Of a stretch of DNA of 12,096 nucleotides, positions 6,903 through 12,096 are shown piece by piece. Every line of letters starts with the position of its first letter. Position 1 is the stretch's first letter. A program made the position numbers and the translations under genes. The stretch is from Acidimicrobiia bacterium (lineage in GTDB: Bacteria > Actinomycetota > Acidimicrobiia > Spongiisociales > ZC4RG35), in NCBI GenBank assembly GCA_009377735.1, contig WHTL01000097.1, positions 1-12,096 of the forward strand, in the 5' to 3' direction. The notes under the pieces were generated by a model. It did not search any database and was not told the origin of the DNA. It worked only from the letters and a program-made list of their open reading frames with translations.

Positions 6903-7186
6903 GGCAGTGAGCGGAGATGTTCGACCAGACGCTGCAACTGTTCCTCAGTGAAGTCGAACGCCGGCATCGATCCCCGACCCCTCGTGATCGTCTCGGTCAA
7001 GAACGAATCGGGTTGTTCCGAAGCGTTGCTACCGGCGTTCAATGGCGGGCCAACGCCACCAGAGGCATCCTGGGAATGGCAACTGGCACAGGAGTGCTCG
7101 AAGATCTCGGCACCGGAGGCGTCCTCCGCCACACCGTTGCATGCCGCGAGTAGCAGACAGGACGCCAGCACCATTAGGAGTCTCAT
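6899..7186 (-). CDS. Small lipoprotein c-type cytochrome (single haem)
   Basis: This 95-residue protein has a lipoprotein signal (hydrophobic MRLLMVLASCLL followed by lipobox LAAC, lipidated Cys16), so it is probably anchored outside the membrane. The mature part carries one haem c site, CASCH (Cys33, Cys36, His37), and a distal ligand candidate in GRGSMPAF (Met74), as in class I cytochromes c. The terminal helix EEQLQRLVEHLRSL fits the fold. I place the start at ATG 7186, which shares its A with the manC stop (TGATG); a TTG one codon upstream is possible. It is coupled to manC and menC. Its position in a menaquinone operon suggests a small electron shuttle in respiration, for example near a quinol-oxidising complex, but the partner is not shown by the sequence. 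Confidence 0.85.
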   Translation of the reverse strand: MRLLMVLASCLLLAACNGVAEDASGAEIFEHSCASCHSQDASGGVGPPLNAGSNASEQPDSFLTETITRGRGSMPAFDFTEEQLQRLVEHLRSLP

Positions 7187-8214
7187 CAATGCGTCTCGGG
7201 TCGATCGGCGAGTCGTTCCACCACGTCCTTCACCTCGTTGGCGCGGTCCCGGGACGCAACCAACACCGCATCGGGCGTCTCAACAACGACGATGTCGTCC
7301 AACCCGACGACCGCCACAACCCTCGATTCCGAACGGAGATATGAGCCCGTGGTGTCCTCGGCCAGCACATCGCCACGGATGACATTCTCGTTCTCGTCCA
7401 GGGTCCCCAACTCCCACAGGGCCGCCCATGACCCGACATCACTCCAACCAGCATCGAGGGGAATGACAATTCCGTTGGCGGTGTTCTCCATGACCGCGGT
7501 GTCGAAGGAAACACTCGGTGCGGAGAGGAACTCGTCGCCTAGGACTATGCGGTTGCCATCGCTGCTCGAGGCGGCAGCCGATTTGTCCACGGCATCGAAC
7601 AACTCGGGGGACTGACGGGAAACCTCTTCGATGATCAGAGACGCGGTGGCCACGAACATCCCCGAGTTCCACAGGTACCGACCCGAGCTCACCATGCGCA
7701 TCGCACTGCGGGAATCGGGCTTCTCCACGAATCGCTCCACCAACCAGCCTTCGTCGACCCGGTCGCCCGCTCTGATATATCCATACCCCGTCTCTGGACG
7801 TCGCGGGGTCACCCCGAATGTCACCAGATGCCCATCCTGGGCCGCCGCGGTAGCAACGTCCAGTTTCTCGCGGAACCCATCCTCGTCCTTGATCACATGA
7901 TCGGCCGGTAGCACTACCAGCACGTCCTCGGGATCTGCGAGGACGGCGGCGGCCGTGATGGCGGGAGCCGTGTTCCTTCCCTCGGGCTCGATCAGGATCT
8001 CAAGACCAGCGGGATCCAGTTGCTCGGCGATGCCGTCGACCACCTCCGGCCCGCATACCACGATCCGACGCTCCGCCGTGCCCACCCTCTCCATGGTGGT
8101 CTGGATGAGGGAGCGACCACCTGTGAGGACATGGAGCTGTTTGGGCATGGATCGTCTGGAAAGGGGCCAGAGTCGGGATCCAACACCACCGGAGAGAACT
8201 ACGGGGATAATCAT
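7186..8214 (-). CDS. manC: Mannose-1-phosphate guanylyltransferase
   Basis: The 342-residue nucleotidyltransferase makes GDP-mannose from mannose-1-phosphate and GTP. Motifs in order: pyrophosphorylase signature GGVGSRLWPLSRRSMPKQ (9-26) with Lys25, IEPEGRNTAPAI (75-86), LPADHVI (102-108), RPETGYGYI (139-147), FVEKPD (162-167), WNSGMF (182-187), SFDTAVMEN (236-244) and WSDVGSW (257-263). It is the short single-domain form without the C-terminal phosphomannose isomerase domain of the bifunctional type. ATG at 8214 lies 7 nt after the gcvP stop, and its stop overlaps the cytochrome start. GDP-mannose would feed mannosylated glycolipids, glycans or protein mannosylation. No glycan genes are nearby, so its inclusion between gcvP and cytochrome/menaquinone genes is unexplained. 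Confidence 0.92.
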   Translation of the reverse strand: MIIPVVLSGGVGSRLWPLSRRSMPKQLHVLTGGRSLIQTTMERVGTAERRIVVCGPEVVDGIAEQLDPAGLEILIEPEGRNTAPAITAAAVLADPEDVLVVLPADHVIKDEDGFREKLDVATAAAQDGHLVTFGVTPRRPETGYGYIRAGDRVDEGWLVERFVEKPDSRSAMRMVSSGRYLWNSGMFVATASLIIEEVSRQSPELFDAVDKSAAASSSDGNRIVLGDEFLSAPSVSFDTAVMENTANGIVIPLDAGWSDVGSWAALWELGTLDENENVIRGDVLAEDTTGSYLRSESRVVAVVGLDDIVVVETPDAVLVASRDRANEVKDVVERLADRPETH

Positions 8215-8221
8215 GAGGCCA

Positions 8222-11029
8222 CTATCTGTACTGATCCAGCGGTGGGCAGGCGCACACCAGATTTCTGTCGCCTGATGCCGCGTCGATCCGGCTCACCGGG
8301 GGCCAGTACTTATCGGAGACGTTGCCTCCGGGATAGGCAGCCACCTCCCGCGAGTATGGGTGTGCCCAGTCGCCCACGAGGAGATCCTCGGCAGGGTGGG
8401 GCGAGTTGCGAAGTGGGTTGTCGTCCTCGGGCCACTCCCCTGCTGCCACTCGGCGGATCTCCTCCCGAATGCTGATGAGGGCGTCACAGAATCGGTCGAG
8501 TTCCTCGATGGACTCCGATTCGGTGGGTTCCACCATCAAGGTACCAACCACCGGGAAGCTCAATGTTGGTGCGTGTATCCCGTGGTCGGTGAGACGTTTC
8601 GCCACATCCTCAGCCGTGACACCGGTCTCCTTGGTGATGCCCCGCAGGTCGAGAATGCACTCGTGGGCTACCCGGCCTTCCTGTGATGTGTAAAGGACGG
8701 GGAAATGCCCTCCAACCCTGCTCACCACATAATTGGCGGCGAGAATGGCGCCGATGCCACTCCGTTTCAGCCCGGTGGCACCCAGCATTCGAATGAACGT
8801 CCACGAGATGGAGAGGATGCCTGCCGAACCCCATGGGGCAGCCGTGAGATTCCCTACCCCGCTTTCTGGGCCGGCTGCGGCCACGGTGGGATGGTTCGGT
8901 AGGAACGGAGCCAGATGTTCCTTCACCGCAATCGGCCCCACGCCAGGACCGCCTCCTCCGTGGGGGATCGCAAAGGTCTTGTGGAGGTTGAGATGACTGA
9001 CATCGGCACCGAAGTCGCCCGGTCGGGCCAGACCGAGCATGGCGTTGAGGTTCGCCCCATCGACATAGACCTGACCGCCTGCGGCATGGATAAGATCACA
9101 GACCTCGACGATCGAGTCCTCGAACACACCATGTGTCGATGGGTAGGTAACCATGATGCCCGCCACCTGATCACCGCTCTCTGAAAGCACTTCTTTCAGG
9201 TGGTCGAGATCGACGTTGCCGCCATCATCGGTGTTGATCACTTTCACTACCATCCCCGCCATCACGGCGGAAGCGGCGTTGGTGCCGTGGGCCGAGGCTG
9301 GTATCAGACAAAGACGTCGATCGGTATCGTTTCGGGACTCGTGGTATGCGGCGATCGCCAGGAGACCGGCCAACTCCCCTTGCGACCCTGCGTTGGGCTG
9401 GAGGGATACCCGGTCATACCCCGTGATCCCGACAAGGGTCTTCTCCAGTCGGTCGAACAGTTCCAGGTACCCAGCGGCGTCCGAGAGAGGGGCGTAGGGA
9501 TGGATGTCACCGATTTCTGGCCAAGAGATCGACTCCATGGCGGTGGTCGGATTGAGCTTCATGGTGCACGAACCCAACGGGATCATGGTTCGGTCCAGGG
9601 CCAGATCGCGGTCGGAGAGACGACGAAGGTACCGCAGCATCTCGTGTTCCGTCCGGTACCTCGTGAACACTTCATGCGTGAGAAATTCCGAGCTGCGCCG
9701 GAGCTCGACCGGGATACCGTCTCCGACTTCACCGTCCGTCGGCTCCAGATCCAGTACCTCCAGAACGGCAGCCACGACGTCGGGGCCACTCGTCTCATCG
9801 AACGACACCGAGACGTGGGAGTCGTCGAACTTCCTGAGGCGAAGTCCGGCTTCGTGAGCCCTCGCCATGATTGCGTCGGGATCATCGCTGGCGAAGGTGA
9901 CCGTATCGAACCAAGTCGAGGTGCGGATCTCGATCCCCGCGTCAGTCAGTGACTTATGCAATTCCGCGGCAGAGTCGGTGATGGTCCGAGCTATCCATCG
10001 GAGTCCATCGGGTCCGTGCCAGCAGGCATAGAGGGCGGACACCACCGCGGGGAGTACCTGAGCCGTGCACACATTGGAGGTCGCCCGCTGTCGTCTTATG
10101 TGCTGTTCCCGGGTCTGTAGGGCGAGTCTCAGACCCATCCTCCCAGAGGTGTCCCTGGACACACCGACCAGACGACCCGGAAGCGACCTCACATTTTCCT
10201 CGTTGCATGCGATGAATCCCGGATGTGGCCCCCCGAACCCCATCGGAAGCCCGAATCGTTGAGCGACACCCACCACAATGTCAACACCCTGTTTGCCGGG
10301 TGGTTCTATCAGGGTGAGCGAGAGCAAGTCGACAACACATGTCGTGATCGCATCGTCCCAACGCCCGATCATCGATCCGATGTCGGTGAGGGAGCCGTCC
10401 GTCCTCGGTTGAGAGAGCATGACCCCGAATACATCGTCTGTGTCGGCGGTTGCGGGATCGTCGACCACGACATCTATCCCCACGGCTCGGGCCCGGGTTG
10501 TCACCGCGCCGATGGTGTGGGGGTGACACCCGGCATCGATCACGAAGACGTTGCGGTCGGTCTTGTCGATGCGATGCGCCATGGCCATTGCCTCTGATGC
10601 AGCCGAGGCTTCATCGAGCAGGGAAGCGTTTGCGATCTCCAACCCACACAAGTCGGAGACCATGGTCTGGAAATTGAGAAGCACCTCGAGACGACCCTGG
10701 GAGATCTCGGGTTGATATGGCGTATAGGCGGTGTACCAGGCGGGGCTCTCCCATACATTCCTCTTGATCACCGGAGGCATAACGCTGCGATGGAACCCCA
10801 GTCCGATCAATGGAGTCGCCGTCACATTCTGCTTCATCATCCCGCGCAACTCGGCCTGGGTTTCGGCTTCGGTCAGACCTTCTGGGAGGTCGAGATCATC
10901 GATTCTGGGGACACTCGAGGGGATCGTCTGATCGAGGAGGGTTTCCACGGAGTCGACACCGATGACCTTGAGGATCTCGTCCATCTCGTCGTCGGCGATG
11001 CCGAGATGACGATTGACGAACTGTTCCAT
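8222..11029 (-). CDS. gcvP: Glycine dehydrogenase (decarboxylating), P-protein of the glycine cleavage system
   Basis: The 935-residue single-chain P-protein uses pyridoxal phosphate to decarboxylate glycine and load the aminomethyl group on lipoyl-H-protein. Both halves are present: N-terminal PAWYTAYTPYQPEISQGRLE (about 96-115), then SCTMKLNPTTAM (487-498), IHPYAPLSDAAGY (509-521), PASAHGTNAASA (577-588) and the PLP site HLNLHKTFAIPHGGGGPG (Lys684 binds PLP). The start is ATG at 11029, giving the canonical MEQFVNRHLG. An upstream in-frame start at 11149 would read through the glycine riboswitch and is rejected. An AGAAAG Shine-Dalgarno-like stretch lies about 9 nt upstream. The riboswitch supports glycine-responsive expression. 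gcvT and gcvH are absent here. It heads a five-gene operon ending with menD. Confidence 0.96.
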   Translation of the reverse strand: MEQFVNRHLGIADDEMDEILKVIGVDSVETLLDQTIPSSVPRIDDLDLPEGLTEAETQAELRGMMKQNVTATPLIGLGFHRSVMPPVIKRNVWESPAWYTAYTPYQPEISQGRLEVLLNFQTMVSDLCGLEIANASLLDEASAASEAMAMAHRIDKTDRNVFVIDAGCHPHTIGAVTTRARAVGIDVVVDDPATADTDDVFGVMLSQPRTDGSLTDIGSMIGRWDDAITTCVVDLLSLTLIEPPGKQGVDIVVGVAQRFGLPMGFGGPHPGFIACNEENVRSLPGRLVGVSRDTSGRMGLRLALQTREQHIRRQRATSNVCTAQVLPAVVSALYACWHGPDGLRWIARTITDSAAELHKSLTDAGIEIRTSTWFDTVTFASDDPDAIMARAHEAGLRLRKFDDSHVSVSFDETSGPDVVAAVLEVLDLEPTDGEVGDGIPVELRRSSEFLTHEVFTRYRTEHEMLRYLRRLSDRDLALDRTMIPLGSCTMKLNPTTAMESISWPEIGDIHPYAPLSDAAGYLELFDRLEKTLVGITGYDRVSLQPNAGSQGELAGLLAIAAYHESRNDTDRRLCLIPASAHGTNAASAVMAGMVVKVINTDDGGNVDLDHLKEVLSESGDQVAGIMVTYPSTHGVFEDSIVEVCDLIHAAGGQVYVDGANLNAMLGLARPGDFGADVSHLNLHKTFAIPHGGGGPGVGPIAVKEHLAPFLPNHPTVAAAGPESGVGNLTAAPWGSAGILSISWTFIRMLGATGLKRSGIGAILAANYVVSRVGGHFPVLYTSQEGRVAHECILDLRGITKETGVTAEDVAKRLTDHGIHAPTLSFPVVGTLMVEPTESESIEELDRFCDALISIREEIRRVAAGEWPEDDNPLRNSPHPAEDLLVGDWAHPYSREVAAYPGGNVSDKYWPPVSRIDAASGDRNLVCACPPLDQYR

Positions 11030-11090
11030 GTCGATCAACTTTCTGCAGGCGTCTGATTCTCCCCACTGTCGCCAGGATCTCTCTTGGGTT

Positions 11091-11200
11091 TCAGCGTGCC
11101 TGTTGCCCGGTGGTCCTTGCGCCTGAGAGATTCGGGGGAAACCTTGCACCTTCGGCGCCCGTCACGGGACTTTCCCACCTGGCGTTGTTTCGGCACGCTT
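11091..11200 (-). promoter_or_regulatory. Glycine riboswitch (single aptamer) in the gcvP leader
   Basis: On the minus strand the gcvP leader contains the hallmark aptamer core: GGTGGGAAAGTCCC, GCGCCGAAGGTGCAAG, CCCGAATCTCTCAGGCGCAA and GGACCACCGGG. The closing stem pairs AGCGTGCC (11199-11192) with GGCACGCT (11100-11093), eight perfect pairs. Such aptamers bind glycine and usually turn on glycine cleavage genes. Only one aptamer is visible; the ~60 nt to the ATG do not contain a second core. The usual GGGAGAG is GGGAAAG here. No terminator with a U-run lies between aptamer and ATG, so control may act on translation or another termination mechanism. A weak -10 candidate, TATTGT on the minus strand (11207-11202), would start RNA inside the closing stem and is uncertain. 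Confidence 0.92.
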
Positions 11201-11222
11201 CACAATAGCGGTCTGAACGTGG

Positions 11223-11253
11223 GAAGGGCCCGACCGTAGCGGTCGGGCCCTTC
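11223..11253 (-). terminator. Strong perfect 14-bp hairpin upstream of the gcvP riboswitch
   Basis: GAAGGGCCCGACCG (11223-11236) pairs perfectly with CGGTCGGGCCCTTC (11240-11253) around a TAG loop. It is typical of actinobacterial terminator stems and would shield the gcv operon from minus-strand transcription arriving from the right. No U-tract follows on the minus strand, and the nearest minus-strand gene ends 520 bp away, so it might instead end an unannotated RNA. Direction is uncertain. Confidence 0.5.
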
Positions 11254-11259
11254 TCCGGT

Positions 11260-11278
11260 GCTCTTCGTTGCGAAGAGC
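11260..11278. repeat. Perfect 8-bp hairpin (GCTCTTCG / CGAAGAGC)
   Basis: The arms at 11260-11267 and 11271-11278 flank a TTG loop. The hairpin is 6 bp from the 14-bp hairpin at 11223-11253. The pair could be tandem terminator stems or part of a structured RNA. Confidence 0.6.
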
Positions 11279-11281
11279 GAG

Positions 11282-11332
11282 AGGGAGGCATTCTCGGCCT
11301 TAGGTGGGGGACCTTTTGGCCTAGCACTCCCT
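11282..11332. ncRNA. Candidate structured RNA or DNA element: compound nested hairpin
   Basis: Four nested arm pairs are visible: AGGGAG (11282-11287) with CTCCCT (11327-11332), GC (11288-11289) with GC (11324-11325), GGCC (11296-11299) with GGCC (11318-11321), and AGGT (11302-11305) with ACCT (11311-11314) around a GGGGG loop. Internal loops separate them. Such ordered nesting in 51 nt is unlikely to be random, but no known RNA family was recognised and the strand is not determined. Confidence 0.35.
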
Positions 11333-11349
11333 AGTCGGTGGGTTGGGAT

Positions 11350-11381
11350 CATGAATGCGCAAGGGGGGGAACGCATTCATG
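11350..11381. repeat. Perfect 10-bp inverted repeat with a G-rich 12-nt loop
   Basis: CATGAATGCG (11350-11359) pairs with CGCATTCATG (11372-11381); the centre contains a run of G flanked by A. It is unlike the surrounding GC-rich hairpins, having an AT-containing arm, so a protein-binding site is as likely as an RNA hairpin. Confidence 0.6.
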
Positions 11382-11403
11382 CCTCAGTCGCTACATTACC
11401 AAT

Positions 11404-11423
11404 CGTTTGATTGAAAGCAAACG
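11404..11423. repeat. Perfect 6-bp inverted repeat (CGTTTG / CAAACG)
   Basis: The arms at 11404-11409 and 11418-11423 flank an 8-nt AT-rich centre. The locally low GC around 11395-11425 stands out from the neighbourhood. It sits immediately before repeat copy B. Confidence 0.4.
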
Positions 11424-11426
11424 CTC

Positions 11427-11586
11427 TTACTTCTGGGGGCCTCCGTCCCCCAGACCCCCAACGGCCGCCTCTACCTCACTCCTCGCTTGGTCGGGGCCAT
11501 CCGACCCCACCTCCGCCACCTGGCGCCTGTCTGTCGCCTACATCTACCCGTTCGGTTCGGTGGAATCGCCTCGCCGTGTCTCACCT
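11427..11586 (-). repeat. Copy B of the dispersed ~160-bp repeat element
   Basis: This is the counterpart of copy A (4047-4206) in opposite orientation, best conserved over its first ~104 bases. It keeps the stems CTGGGGG/CCCCCAG (11433-11439 and 11447-11453) and GGTCGG/CCGACC (11489-11494 and 11501-11506). On the minus strand, the frame matching copy A ends in the same AAGTAA but has two TAG codons upstream, so any coding capacity is broken here. From its end to 11772 no gene, repeat or convincing regulatory site was seen. Confidence 0.8.
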
Positions 11587-11772
11587 GAGCACGACTATGG
11601 CTGGTGAACAGAGAACCGCTCTACTCCGCTTCCCACCCACCACCACAGCATCTCCACCTCCACCCACGTCTGAAGTCAAAGATCGTCGCCTCTTGCGGTG
11701 TGCACGGGCCCAATAATGCCGACTCTGAAGGTCCCGGTTACTTTCGTATACTCAGGCGCGGGGATAGCGCAA

Positions 11773-12096
11773 CTACGGCCACGCGGTGAATACGAATATC
11801 AAGGTGGCGATTGTGCCAAGGGCCACCTCGACAAGGGCCGAGAATAGGTAGCCGGCAAAGACACCCTTCACCGATTTACCCACGGACCTCTCGTTGAGGA
11901 TCTCCGACTTCTCCCTTCGCCGGGCGCTTCTGGATTCGGCGAGGTAGACACCTACGACGGCTCCAACCGGCAGACCGAGTATTGCGCCCACCCCAAAGAT
12001 GGTCGAGCCCAGGAGCGCACCGACGATGCCTCCCAGAATTCCGCCTAGCGTTCCTGCTCGGCTGGCACCGAAGCGTCTGGCACCGTATCCGGCCAC
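11773..12096 (-). CDS. DUF456 family membrane protein, 5' end cut by window edge
   Basis: The open frame enters from the right edge and ends at TAG 11775-11773, showing the last 107 residues. It matches the DUF456 pattern: GARRFGASRAG just before two glycine-rich membrane segments (GTLGGILGGIVGALLGSTIF and GAILGLPVGAVVGVYLAE, visible residues about 15-53), a charged loop (SRSARRREKSEI), then a second glycine-containing part and a C-terminal membrane helix (LVEVALGTIATLIFVFTAW). The GTG at the edge is probably an internal valine, because family members carry another membrane segment before this motif. The function of the family is unknown; inner membrane location is inferred. It is separated from the gcv operon by more than 500 noncoding bases and is not obviously part of it. 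Confidence 0.8.
   Translation of the reverse strand: MAGYGARRFGASRAGTLGGILGGIVGALLGSTIFGVGAILGLPVGAVVGVYLAESRSARRREKSEILNERSVGKSVKGVFAGYLFSALVEVALGTIATLIFVFTAWP

Noticed and set aside
9200..9952. 250-codon open frame on the plus strand opposite gcvP
   Set aside because: It lies fully antisense to a highly conserved enzyme, has no recognisable domain, and is the usual mirror-frame artefact of high GC.
11030..11149. N-terminal 40-residue extension of gcvP in frame to a start at 11149
   Set aside because: The extension is the translation of the glycine riboswitch. Family alignment begins at MEQFVNRHLG (start 11029).
11202..11207. TATTGT as the -10 of the gcv operon promoter
   Set aside because: The predicted start would fall inside the closing stem of the riboswitch, and the -35 position overlaps the strong hairpin. 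Too weak to annotate.
4047..11586. Inverted repeat pair as the ends of a composite transposon
   Set aside because: The segment between contains only housekeeping genes, no transposase is present, the copies differ at about a quarter of positions, and no target-site duplication was found.
11338..11607. 89-codon plus-strand frame through repeat copy B
   Set aside because: It spans the inverted repeats at 11350-11423. Its conserved part mirrors the repeat, and no start signal or domain is seen.
11747..11752. TATACT -10-like hexamer on the plus strand
   Set aside because: No -35 partner is seen, and there is no plus-strand gene downstream; it runs into the 3' end of the minus-strand DUF456 gene.

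Overview
The window looks like chromosomal DNA of a high-GC actinobacterium. An Acidimicrobiia-type lineage is a guess. The evidence is the GC-rich sequence, tightly overlapping genes, GTG and TTG starts, a rhodanese closely resembling mycobacterial SseA beside a SufE-family gene, single-chain GcvP and a classical menaquinone pathway. It appears to be mostly housekeeping DNA, with two unusual intergenic stretches. No phage, transposase, CRISPR array, tRNA or rRNA was seen.

Layout. (1) 1-764, minus: 3'-truncated sseA rhodanese. (2) 765-895: divergent intergenic region. (3) 896-3765, plus: a compact run of sufE-like gene, divergent glutamate racemase (murI), MerR-type HTH protein and menF; the last three overlap at their stop/start codons. 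(4) 3766-4281: noncoding, with a 33-bp direct repeat, terminator-like hairpins and copy A of a dispersed ~160-bp element. (5) 11029-4282, minus: gcvP, manC-type mannose-1-phosphate guanylyltransferase, a small lipoprotein cytochrome c, menC and menD, spaced by 7 nt or overlapping, hence probably one operon. (6) 11091-11200, minus: a single-aptamer glycine riboswitch leads this operon. (7) 11201-11772: noncoding, with a series of hairpins and copy B of the element, inverted relative to copy A. (8) 11773-12096, minus: 5'-truncated DUF456 membrane protein.

How the genes work together. MenF (chorismate to isochorismate), MenD (to SEPHCHC) and MenC (SHCHC to o-succinylbenzoate) cover early menaquinone synthesis from two convergent operons; menH, menE, menB and menA are not here. 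SseA and SufE both handle sulfane sulfur. The cytochrome c lipoprotein is a possible respiratory partner for a menaquinone-based chain. A glycine riboswitch upstream of an operon that also carries GDP-mannose, cytochrome and menaquinone genes is the main regulatory oddity. The dispersed repeat pair and the hairpin clusters are the best candidates for something undescribed.
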